Shown in pieces: positions 35,601 through 46,409 of a DNA stretch of 64,000 nt (position 1 is its first letter; every line of letters starts with the position of its first letter). The translations under genes and the position numbers were made by a program. The stretch spans positions 2,914,001 to 2,978,000 of the forward strand of contig NC_026504.1 in NCBI RefSeq assembly GCF_000182925.2, written 5' to 3'. The notes beneath the pieces were generated by a model that was not told the DNA's origin, searched no databases, and worked only from the letters and a program-made list of their open reading frames with translations. This DNA comes from Neurospora crassa OR74A. Taxonomy: Eukaryota; Ascomycota; Sordariomycetes; Sordariales; Sordariaceae.

Positions 35601-38600
35601 TCTCGCGGTTGGACATCTTGATGTCAGTCTTGGCCCTCTTGGGAGGCAGGGGGCTCTTTGGCTGAGAGGGCCGGAATGGCTGGCCGGACGAGCTGTCACT
35701 TCCTCAGCTGTGGTGGCTGGTGATGTGTTTATTTCTACCCTTCTGGGACAACACAATGAATATGTAATCATCAGTGTTGCATAAAAAGTCGAATGTGTTG
35801 GCTCGGCGCGCTGGACTTCAGTCCGCTCATTTTCCAGTTGCCTGGTTCGCTTCGGCCGGGGAAGGATTCCGTCCGCTGTTTGGATCCATGGCCTAGCCGT
35901 ATGTGTATCTTTTATCTGCCTTTCCGCTCTTTCTGCCTTTTCTTTCGCCTCACCTTCAAAAGACGAAACTGACAGACCGCAAACCCGCCAAATGGAGCGA
36001 GCTATGGGCGAGAGAGGGTCAGTTGCGAAGCAATCAGCGGGGTTTCCTCAAAAAACCGTATCCACCGGAGACGTCTCCGACTTTCTCTGAGGCATCAAGA
36101 GTCAGCCAAGGACCAAATTTCCCGCCAAAGAGAACCTTGACGATTTCTAAAAAGAGTAACCGGCAAAAAGTCCGCCCACGTCGGTCCAAGTGAGATGAGC
36201 ATAGCCTGTGATTTGCGCGCGAGATTAACGACAGATCCGTGCTATCGATCAGCAACACCAAGCCCAAGAACGGTAGTTTTGTCCTGCGGCCCCGGACTTC
36301 TGACTCTGACGAGATCTGTAACCGTCGCTGAATCCTGACACAATCGAGGGACGATGGCGAGGTGCTCAAACCCTTTTACTCGCCCGCTGAACACACCAGT
36401 TTGTTTCAATGTCCAATGCCCACTGATGACGTTGCCTCTTTACCTCGAGATCCCCTCATCCCACCGTGCCATGCATACCCGATCTCAGCATCGTTCACCA
36501 TGCTTTTCAAGTGCCCGGTGTTGCGAGCTTCTTGAAGCGAGCGAAAGATGTCGCGGAGCGGACTGGATGTGGATATGGTGAGGTACCTGGACTGCAATGG
36601 CTGGCGGCGGAGACATGTGGCAGTGAGGCATCGTGCGTCTTGCTCGGTCTTTGGTCGCCCAACACTCGGTGATAAAGGGGGAGGGTAAGATATTTCTACT
36701 GTTTCGGACAGAGGCGAAGACTTTACGCTCAACGAGCCCTCAGCCACGGTGGAGGACTCCCATGTCGAGTCGAGATGATCCCCTGTCTGGCCAGTTGATC
36801 AGGGGGGTGTCCTGGTTGGTCAAAAGTGCTCCGGGTGAGACGACCAAGTAGACGGCTCGTCCCATGATCAAGGCCAATCAAGAGACAGCCTCACATCTGG
36901 TGGCTTGAAGTTCTTGTTTTGAAAAATCGTTGACGAGCTGCGCATATTGCGGCACTCACTTATCTTGTGTGCCGGATCAGGCGTTCCGCGCCGACAATGC
37001 GCAGCAGTAGGCAAAGCCTGGAACATAGGTACTCACCCTCTCACGGTGCCTCGCGAGTATGTAGTCGAACCCGGCGTCCCAATTAGAATCAGGGCAGCGA
37101 GCAGAGTACTAGGCAAATCATCGATGCTTCGGTACTCGCACCCGGACCTTCACAATCCAAGGCTCATCTTGATTGCCCAGCCAACCAAGGCAGCATGGCT
37201 CTGCAGGATGATGACGAGGGAGATGCAGTGCAGTTCTGGGCCAGGGACTGGGGTGGGACAATGAAGTTGCAAGTGCCGGGGAATGATGTGTCGTTGTCGC
37301 TTTCGACTGTGTTCGGAGTCTTTGGCCGTTATAAAATGTTTTTCCTACACTAGAGGTACTCTCCAGTGGCACAGTGCCCGCCCGTCGGTACCTTGGGCAT
37401 CGCTTTCAACACAGGGCAACTTGACTGAAGTTGCAGTGAAGCTGAAGCATCCAATGGATTTTGCGTGGGGTGGGGCCAGATTGCCAGAGAGTCGGATGTG
37501 CTTTCCGCTATTTATCTACAATATGTGCAGTTTGCTGCCAAATCTGATAGCCGGGCACGGGCCATGAAACACTCTCTCAGATTTCGCATCCATCCGAGTC
37601 CCCTCCTGGCCCAGCTGCTAAAAATTCATTCCACTTTCAACAACTCCTGTCCACCAGATGCTCCTCCCACCGCATTTCCGACACGGTGTCGACTGTATGT
37701 AGTGTACAGAGATGCATTCCAAATGGACAATCACCAGCAATCAAGCATTTCGAAGAAACTCCCTCGTATACCTGATCCTGGGCGTCGTTCCCTTGGCCGA
37801 AAGTGAGTGGAGGGAGCAGCAGCGGGACGGGAGGGCGGCCCCAAGAAGCAAAACCCAAAACTAAAGCCAAGGGCGATTTCAGCGCGTTGAATGCCGTCGA
37901 GTCGTTTCTCTTTTGACTCGCTTCAGCTTGTCATTCATCACTGTCATCACCTCCTACCGCCCCAACACGCGCTTCTTCTACGGCCCCTCCACGGCCCCTC
38001 ATCGCTTAACTTTTCCTTTTCGTGGGCGCCGCACTGGCCAGTCAACGAGGACCACATTTTGTGACTTGTTCGACCGGATGGTGGAGTGCCCGAGTGGTTG
38101 CCCATCATTGTCGTTGCCTTGGATCGAATGTGGTGTTGGATGTCGGCTGTCTTTCATTCTGGCATATGGATGGACGATGACCAAGGCGGCATGTGTGTGC
38201 GTGATCTGGGGAGAATCGACTGACTGGCTACCTACCTACCTACCTATGATGCAAGTGTGTCGCTTGCCCTGACGTCCCCTTCTGCCATGCCATCTCATTC
38301 CTTCTCGTCTTGTTTGCCCTCGGGAAGGGGCCGTATTCACAGCTCAGGCGGTTTTAGCTACCTTACCTCTAGGTAGGGAGGTAGGTATGTATTGTGCGAT
38401 TGCCGTGTGCAAACCACGCGGTTGATGATTATCCGGGCATTGTCGACCCTCTGTCACTCCGCAAAAAGCAACACTGCCCTGCAAAGAGAGAAACAGCAAA
38501 GCATGCCGTTGCTGTTGCCCCGTCTTGGCACATCGTCGGCGCCTCCTCGCCAATCTTCTTCTTGCTTTTTCTTTCAAGACAGTCATGGCACGCCAAAAAA

Positions 38601-40144
38601 ATCCAGGTACGCTGTTTGGACAATGACCGAGATAACGGAAGAACTTCACACTTTCATATGGACCTGAGCTAGGTAGGTACCTTAGTTGGGCCCCGTCACC
38701 TGTAGCTAGCTGGCTACTACAGCAGTAGTACTAGGTACTCTAGCAGCCCAATGGGTTTCCCTCTCGACATGAACATTGCTTTCCCGAGTTCCCACTGTCT
38801 CTCATTCGCTTGGGGGGTTCAGCCAGTCAAACCGACGGCCCGGCCAGTGCTGGACATTAATGGACCAGGCCCTCTGACGGCCCTGAAAGCCTGGCCGCCA
38901 GAGCCGTGTCACATTGTCAGGTCTTGTCTCGAGTGGTGATGTTGATCACTTTTCGTCCCATGTGGACCGGGACGACCCAAGCGAGCGGGAGTTACGTCCA
39001 CACACTCACTTTACTCCTGGCGCTCTAACAAGCCAAGCAAGCATTGCAGGGCCTGTCGCCTAAAAAAGGCCCACGAGGATGCTCCCACGGCTCACCGTCC
39101 CGGGGTTGGATTCTCCGTTTTCCCTAGCAAGCAAAAAGCAAGCTACAGTAGCCCTGGATATTCCACAAGTAGTAGCTTGCCTCCCCATTTCTCACGGTCC
39201 TCTCCTCTGCCTGCCTCTCAGTCACGGGTCTGTAGAGGTACCCTCGCTCGAACCTCAAACCGGACCAGGAAGGGGCTTTCTCTGCCTTGCCCATTGATTA
39301 ATCGTCCGCTAATATTACCTTGTTCAACTTCCATGCTCTCCTGCCGGCTCTCGCCTTCCGAATCTGCCCATCATACGTATTCATTCATGGGGTAACAACG
39401 ATCCTGGAAAGGTGACCACGTTAGCTCGCCCATCGTACCCCTTTGGTACTCCGTTTACATCATTGGACCTGTTCTATTTTCACTCGTTTCTCTTCCGCCT
39501 TCCTATGCTACTACTTACTCATTCATCCTTTTATCCCTCCGTTCAACCGGCCTGGTCATACTCACCTTCGGTCGGATTACAAGTCATCCATCATCGGGCT
39601 TCAGTACGGACCACTTACACAAACACCCTACATCGACTCCCAACGGCGGCAAACAATCGACTCGGCGACTCTATTTCGAAACAGGGAAGGATTGGGCACC
39701 AGATCGATCATTACGTGTGCGTGGAAAAGGACGGTCAGACACGGTTCAGAACGCCGGGTGTTGTTTGCTCTTTCTTGCCAACAGAGACAAAAGAGCGGTG
39801 CGCGTGCTTGCATCTCATACCTCACTTGGACTCACCTCTCCGGCTTCCTCCTTCCGGACTTCTTTCCTTGTCTATCCAGCTTCAACCTCCCGCCGGCTTC
39901 TTACCTTCCACATCCGACTGATACACACCGTTGCGCCGACGTTGTTTTTTGAGTCGGTTTCGACTCTACCGACTTCCACCAACCCAGGCCTCTACATGAT
40001 GCACCGGAGGACCGATGGACTGCCTTGGTGAACGTAGGCTAGACTCAAAGTCGGCCAGACAACAACAGACACGACGTCGTCCTTGCTGGCCGCCGCCGAT
40101 ATCCCATTACCGATCTATACCAGTAGAGTTTCAAGTCATACGGT
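32657..40144. other. 7.5-kb gene-poor region
   Basis: No coding frame here has a protein-like pattern; frames of 60-170 codons overlap on both strands. Contents seen: a TATA-type CCTATATAAGG at 33471 followed by a small inverted repeat near 33542; a pure G17 run at 35011-35027; a tRNA-tail-like fragment on the minus strand at 34981-35003; pyrimidine-rich stretches (39440-39960) just before the receptor gene; and many TACCTA/TAGGTA motifs (34864, 38229, 38370, 38669, 38735). It may hold a long receptor promoter/leader or non-coding transcripts, which the sequence alone cannot show. Confidence 0.5.
35011..35027 (+). repeat. G17 homopolymer
   Basis: An uninterrupted run of 17 G inside a G-rich stretch starting near 35004. 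Confidence 0.95.
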
Positions 40145-42166
40145 ATGGCTATCATCAGTACAATTTTGGAGTCGGCCTTCAATAGCCCGACGGCGCGAAC
40201 CCACCACGGAGATCTCAGAGCTGAAATTCGGGATGGATTTGGGGATTCAGAACAGGGTCGCGGGTTGACAGACGATCTCGCGGTTGTATCACTTACCTTC
40301 GCTTCACTCAGTCTCATCTTGACTCTGTCGACCTTTTACTGGTTCGTGAAAATGAGGAAGACGTTTCGGCATGAGTAAGCAACCTACTTCCGTTTCATGA
40401 ACTGATCAAGTACTAACCGCCATGCGGGCAGACTGATAGTGTTGCTTATTCAGAGTGACTTGATCAAGTCGGTGTGGTTTGTCATTCCCTCGATTGTGCA
40501 TCTAGTCCGAGGTCCTCTCCGCTCCGACTCTGCCCTTTGCCAAATTGCCGGGTTCGGTCTCGCGCTAGGCATCGAGGCATCTGACATCGCAGTTCTGCTC
40601 ATCGCCATCCATCTCCTGATGACCATCTTACGCCTGCGGACCGGCCTCTATCGCTACCGATACTGGGCGTACGGAGCTTACTGCTTCTTTCCCGTGCTAT
40701 TTGCAAGCTTGGCTTTTGTAGACGGCACGGGCTACCAGGAGGCTGGCCATTATTGCTACCTTCGTACAGACAAGAGTTGGGCACGACGGGCCCTCAGCTG
40801 GGTTCCTCGCTACATCATTTGTTGCAGCATTCTGGCCATCTATCTCTTTGTCTACTTTTACGTTCGCAGCAGATTGGAGGACTATGGAAGGAGAAGCTCG
40901 GGAAATATGAACCACCCGCACTCCCGGGACACAGACGATGTGCCTCCTACCCCTCGATTGATATCACACGGACTACTCGCGTCGCTACCAAACTCCCGAA
41001 GAGGATCCGCAGCCGACCAGAATGTTGCCATTAAGGACCGCAACAGGTCTTTGTCGTCGATCAGCACGCTTCAGTTCGAATTGCATGTGGACGAAGCTGG
41101 AGAGCAGCCGGTTAGCAAGGGACGACGGTCATTAAAGCACAGGCCAGCGAAGATGAACTGGAATTGGCCTGGATTTGTCCCACCTCGATCCTCCTGCGAA
41201 AATGGACGCTTGATGGTGGAGGATTGGGATGACTCTATGTCGCAACCACTTCCCTCACCACCGCTCCCGGTCCATTCTCCCGAGAGACCACCCAGGGCCA
41301 GCCGCTCTGACAACTCATCTGCCAGCCCACGCTCCTATTGGCATAGGCCAGTGCCTTCGGAATGCTCAACAGTGCATGGAAATCACGCCAGCCATGACTT
41401 GCCGCCAAGCTCCACCAACACTACGAACCAAGGCACATATCACATCGATCTCACCCTAAGTCACATCCTCACAATGCTACGAAAGGGACCTCCGCGAACA
41501 TCCAACACCCCTCCCACCACTCGACCTTCCTCGATGACGATATCGCCCGATTCAATTAGTGGCGACTCGGGCGTTACTCGCAACCGCGAGAGGGCACGCC
41601 GTCAGCTCTATGCGCTGTTTGCTTACCCGCTCGTCTACATAATTGTCTGGATATTTCCCTTCCTCTCCCATGTAGGCTACGACGACAAAATTACTCCGAA
41701 TGACCCGCAGTGGATATTGTTTGTGAGCATGGTCAGCCTCGGTATCCAGGGCACGGTCGACTGCATGCTCTTTACTCTGAGAGAGCAACCCTGGAAACAT
41801 GCTCATGGGGACTTTTGGACAGCGCTACGGGCACGGATGCGGTTCAGTGGCAGCTGGAGAGATGTCGGGTTCGCGGGCAGGACCCGAGAGGAAATGTTCC
41901 ATGACAGTCAGCTTGCGAGAAAAAGACGGGAGCAGGAAATCGCGGACGAGAGAGCCCGACGCGCTGTTCACGGGGTCACTCAAGAGGGTGCTGATGTTGA
42001 AGCTGGTGCTGGTGGCCCTAGGGGTGCTGCGACGAGGAAGACTGGAGCGGTTGAGTGGTGGGATACAGCCGATTTACTCGATGGAATGATCGATGACGAT
42101 GAAGAACTACGCGACGATGCGGATGATGATTTTTGGGCCCAGCTCTACCGGTTGAATGGAGACTGA
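40145..42166 (+). CDS. Git3/Gpr1-type G-protein-coupled receptor
   Basis: Git3/Gpr1 receptors sit in the plasma membrane and couple nutrient (glucose or amino acid) signals to the Gpa2-type G-alpha and cAMP pathway. Exons 40145-40374 and 40432-42166 (57-bp intron, GTAAGC...GGGCAG with a CTAAC branch site) encode 654 residues. TM1 is in exon 1 (VVSLTFASLSLILTLSTFYW). TM2-TM5 follow, including the conserved LIQSDLIKSVWF and CQIAGFGLALGIEASDIAVL segments. A long disordered third intracellular loop (about 222-468) precedes TM6 (LYALFAYPLVYIIVWIFPF) and TM7. The TM6-TM7 block is the Git3 C-terminal domain pattern. The roughly 125-residue tail is basic, then acidic at the end. Ligand and partner G-alpha are not deducible. 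The start is the first ATG of the TM1 exon. A short upstream frame is noted separately. Confidence 0.87.
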
Positions 42167-42867
42167 TCGACTCGAGTCTCGGTTGATTACCACCCTGCTA
42201 ATTTTCTTCACCTTTTTATTCTTTCTTCTTTTTCTTTACTTTTGGATACGCCCACATGTGGCCACTATTGCTTTTAGTGTTTTCTTCTTCGTCTTTTTTT
42301 TTTTTTTTTTTGTATCATCTCTTTTGTTATCCTCACTCAAGCCCTGGCGTTTTTTGGTTTTCTGTTTTGTTGTCGTTGTAAAGGGAGCTAACAAATTATA
42401 CCCCTGGGTCGGCTTGCGTATTTTTGGACCTTGGTCATTTTCCGGTTTGATTGTCAGCCTTGACACATGCCGTTACATTGAAACATGGGATCGAAAGCAT
42501 ATTCGATTGGTGTTGTGGCGTTCTCAAGTTCCAGCTGCTCTTTGATTTTGTTTTCCTTTTTCTCCTTTGTATCAAACACAGCACAGAGAGGGCTGGACGG
42601 AGGCACAACTAAGGCGGGAGAAAGGTGGGTGGGTTCATTAATCTAAGAAATGAAGCAGATGTTTAGCATGGCTGGTTTTGCGTAGCGCCTAGCACACTGT
42701 ATATACCCACCAGACACAGAATATACTCTAGAAGACTGCAAAGTCGAACATACCAACATCAATTGTTCATTACTCCTTTACTGTGTTCGACACAAGCCCA
42801 TGACTTGCGATGTTAGGTAAGCTCTGGACCCAAGTCAATTCAGTAGTCTATTCATCAGCCTCGTCAC
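42167..42867. other. Spacer between convergent genes
   Basis: 0.7 kb holding both 3' regions. It contains a T18 tract (42294-42311) in a T-rich stretch of the receptor 3' side. No gene was seen. Confidence 0.6.
42294..42311 (+). repeat. T18 homopolymer
   Basis: Uninterrupted run of 18 T in the receptor gene's 3' region. Confidence 0.95.
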
Positions 42868-43895
42868 TCAATCCTGCAGCAGAAACTTGTAAAAAGCCTG
42901 GGCTATAAAGACGCCATCATCCACCTTGTTCCGTTCCATACCACTTCCAAACAGCTCCTCGTTGAAAAGGCCAGTCCCCTTTCGCAATTCCAACAACTCC
43001 TCCATGATATCCGTGGTAAACTCCGGGTGGCCCTGCACCGTCAACACCCTCCCCGGAATAACGAACCCTTGATTCTCGCACACGTCGGTTGAAGCAAGGA
43101 GTTGCGCTCCCTCCGGAACACCCACGACGTGATCACGATGCATTTGTTGGATTTTCTGTGTTTTCATCCGTCAGTAAGCTCGGCCTCTCTATTTTCCATA
43201 GGAACTCCCAAAACCAAACTCAAGAAGAAGGCAAAGAGAAAAGGGAAAGGGAAACCTACCAACTCCTCCATCCCCTCAAACAAGCGCCTGCCCACATCCG
43301 TCAACCCAACCGGCGTCACACTAACCTCCCACCCTTTCTCGTTCCTCTCCACCACCTGCCCCAGCGCTCGCCCGATAATCTGGTGTCCGAAACAGACACC
43401 AATGACTTTGATGATCTTCTTTTTCCCCCCTTTGATGATGCTTCCGTCGTCCGAGTCACCGTCACCGTCACCGTCACCGTCACCCTCCTGCTCAGTAAGA
43501 ACCTTCTTGACGAACTCGGTCAATTTCACAATCCATGGGTCATTTTCGTAAGCGCTGTGTTTGGAGCCCGTGATGAGGATTGCGTCGATGTCGGAGAGGG
43601 AAGGATAGTCGGAGAGGTTGTTGACGACGTCGTGGGCGGAGATGGTTAGGTAGGAGGATAAGGGGTGTTGTTGTCCTTGTTGTTGTTTTTGATCTTGGTC
43701 TTGGTCCTGGGAGGAGGAGGAGGAGGAGGAGGAGGAGGAGGAAGGGGAGGAGGAGGAGGCGAGGGCGCGGGTGAATAAGTGCGTGAAGACGCCGCGGTAG
43801 CCGGAGTAGCGGGCGTGTGCGCCGGGTACTGGAGTGTCGGCTTCGAGGATGGCGAGGCGGATGGGGCGAGGGGGTGGGGTTAGGGGGGAAGACAT
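42868..43895 (-). CDS. Class I glutamine amidotransferase-like protein
   Basis: The protein has the single-domain glutaminase fold of class I (triad) amidotransferases, which hydrolyse glutamine or gamma-glutamyl substrates. Exons 43260-43895 and 42868-43155 (104-bp intron, GTAGGT...ACACAG) encode 307 residues. The nucleophile elbow is VIGVCFGHQI, with Cys168. The His and Glu of the triad are in QGHPEFT (about 255 and 257). ITGSKHSAYENDPWI is the typical oxyanion-side loop. Close relatives include GuaA-like stand-alone domains in fungi, so the substrate is unknown. Two low-complexity inserts lie in surface loops: a Ser/Gln run (about 47-75) and a Gly-Asp run (138-150), both coded by DNA microsatellites. 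Confidence 0.88.
43455..43484 (+). repeat. (GTCACC)5 coding microsatellite
   Basis: Five perfect hexamer copies inside the amidotransferase gene, encoding the Gly-Asp run on the minus strand. Confidence 0.95.
43709..43743 (+). repeat. (GGA)n coding microsatellite
   Basis: Near-perfect GGA repeat coding the Ser run of the amidotransferase on the minus strand. Confidence 0.9.
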
Positions 43896-44840
43896 TGTGA
43901 TCAGGGTGGTTTACAATGAGGTAGGTTGTAAGAAGGCGGTGGAGGTTGCTGCCGCGACGAGGTAGGTGGTGTGGTTGGGAATTGGTTATTGAGAAAGTAA
44001 GTGATCGATGTTGAAGAGATAGTGGTAATGCCAACTTGGCAAGTGAGAGTCACTAAAGCAGTTTAAGAGGAGGGGTCGTTGACAAATGAATGATACGATG
44101 AAACTGGAGTGAGCAGCCGTAAGGAGTAAAGTGCAAGTTATAAAAAGCTTACGAGAGTCACAAGCTGAAACTTTGTAAAGTGATAAAAGGAGACTGAATG
44201 GGAGACAGTGTGCGTGTTGATTAAGACGTTGCACACTCGTAGGTAATTCGCAACATCTATAGTATATTCGCAATGGCGAACTCGCCTACGCACGTTCCGT
44301 CTTCCTCTGTTGAGGAACCTCTGATTACACCTCACTTCAGCCGACGAGAACCGAGTCTTGACTCCCATCACAATACTTGATTAACTTAAGCAACCGGCCG
44401 GTACTCGCGGAATCAGAGGATGGCCGCGCGCCGCCATGACTCGAGGCGTGCGTGGAAGGACCAACTTCTCACCGTTGCTGGCGGGGTTCTTATCAATACG
44501 ACGGCCGACCGGTCGAGAACAGACTCCGCTTTCGGAGGACGATGACTGGGGTTCACTTTAGGTTCGGTAAACACTCGCCCGGATGGTGGGGCTGGAAAGT
44601 CAGGCGGGGAGGGGCCGAGACACCGCCAAGGCCGCGCCGTCCCTCAACCGTTAACGCAGCGGCCCCTCGTCCCGTCGTGGAGTTGCAGTACCTGAATACT
44701 GTATAACGCGTGCGGCATGTGCACTGCAGGAACATCGATTATATCAGTCGTATCATAAACTTGACTTTAGTTTTAGACTGTGTCTTGCGACTTACTTTTG
44801 TCTCATAAATATCATCTTTGACTGCCCGGGATAGACAACA
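43896..44840. other. Divergent promoter region, amidotransferase/ppx1
   Basis: 945 bp between the two start codons. Both promoters should be here. No gene was seen. Confidence 0.55.
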
Positions 44841-46206
44841 ATGGCGCCCGCAGCCCGTGTCTCCCTCAACAAGTTCCTTGTAACAGCTCGCAAGGCGCTT
44901 CTCGCACCGCCAGCGCAGCGTCCAAACCCTTTGGTCTTCGTCATAGGAAACGAATCAGCAGGTAACGAGAAGAACTACATGACATTGGCAATGGAAAATT
45001 GTCCATAAGAACCTAGTCGGTCACCTTTACTAACCTCAACTTTCTACATCAAACCCAGACCTCGACTCCCTCTGCTCCTCAATCCTCCTCGCCTACTTCT
45101 GCACCTACCGCACCACCCCTCCGACCCTCCACATCCCGCTCTCCAACCTCCCGCAAGCCGACCTCGCCCTGCGACCTGAGCTTGCCGCCGTGTTGAAGCC
45201 CGCCGGTCTACACACCAATGACCTTATCACCCTCGATGGGCTGCCCAAGGACGACAATGTCACCCCCGAAAACACTCAATGGCTACTAGTAGACCACAAC
45301 AGCCTCACAGGCCCGCTTGCCGCGCGCGGTTTTGGGGGTCCAGAAAGGATAATAGGGTGCATAGACCACCATGATGACGAAGGCGTTGTTCCCCCGACCG
45401 TAAAGCCGAGGATGATTGAGAAGAGCGGGAGTTGCATGAGTCTGGTGGTGGAATATTGCAAGCCTGTCTGGGAGGAGCTAAGCCGACTTGAAAGTGCCGA
45501 AGCGGGGGCTACGGACAGCCGGGAAGAGTGGGAGTCGCAGTTGGCCCATCTGGCGCTGGCACCGATACTGATTGACACGACAAATTTGACGAGCAAGGAC
45601 AAGACGACAGAGTGGGATACGGGGGCTGTGGAGTTTTTGGAAGGTCGTTTGACACAAAAATCGCAACAGACGAGTGCCACCAGTGGAGGGCAAGAAGGGT
45701 ATGACAGGACAGCCTACTTCAACCACATCACCTCCCTCAAAGAAGAAATCGCCGGGCTAAGCTACCGCGACATTCTGCGCAAGGACTACAAACGGTGGGA
45801 AGACGGCGGACTAGCGGTGGGCATCTCGACGGTGGTCAGGGGACTCGAGTACCTCTTGACGGAAATCGGAGACCAAAAAGAGTTCACCGAGGCGTTGCGG
45901 GCCTGGGCGAAAGAGCAGGAGCTGGACATTGCGGCGGTCATGACGGTGTCAAATCCGGATGGGAAGTTCACCAGAGAGCTGCTCGTCTGGGCGTTCAACG
46001 AGCGGGCGGTCAAAGTTGTGAAGCGGTTTGTGGAGAAGCATGGGGAAGAGGGGTTGCAGTTTCAGACGTGGGGCGGTGGAAAGTTGGATTCGGATGATGG
46101 AAAAGGCGAGTGGGTCAGGTGTTGGACGCAGGGACGGGTGGATAAGAGCAGGAAGCAGGTGGCGCCTATGTTGAGGGATGCGATGAAGGAGGCGGCTAGG
46201 CTTTGA
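44841..46206 (+). CDS. ppx1: Exopolyphosphatase Ppx1 (DHH/DHHA2 family)
   Basis: Ppx1 removes terminal phosphates from inorganic polyphosphate in the cytosol and mitochondria. Exons 44841-44961 and 45059-46206 (97-bp intron, GTAACG...CCCAG) encode 422 residues. Splicing rebuilds the first metal-binding motif, GNESADLDS (Asp41 and Asp43). VDHN follows at 118-121 and the DHH motif in CIDHHDDE at 143-145. The C-terminal half carries the DHHA2 domain, seen in the SYRDILRKDYKRW and VGISTVVRGLEYLL blocks. Length is close to yeast Ppx1 (397), and metal ligands are intact. Metazoan prune is a relative, but overall layout favours the fungal exopolyphosphatase. Confidence 0.92.
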
Positions 46207-46409
46207 ATGGGAATGAGGTGGTGGGACATAATTGAAGGAGATAATGATGGCTAGCTGATGTATCGACTTTGAAGTGAAAAGGAAACAAAAAAATTCCCGT
46301 GGCAGCCAGATAAGATGGGCTGATAATGTTGTGCAAGGAGAAACTGGGCCATACTAATAATACATATAAGGCTTACATCCACATGCTATCGTACATTCAT
46401 CTCCTCTGT

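Noticed and set aside
37000-37080. tRNA B-box-like GGTTCGACTA (minus strand)
   Set aside because: Flanking bases do not pair as a T stem, and no acceptor or anticodon arms can be drawn.
39412-39952. Overlapping 169-codon plus-strand frames before the receptor
   Set aside because: Two overlapping frames over pyrimidine-rich leader-like DNA. Neither shows domain-like sequence.
43540-44034. 164-codon minus-strand frame overlapping the amidotransferase start
   Set aside because: Shifted frame across the GGA repeat giving Leu/Pro/Arg runs; no start or splice logic.
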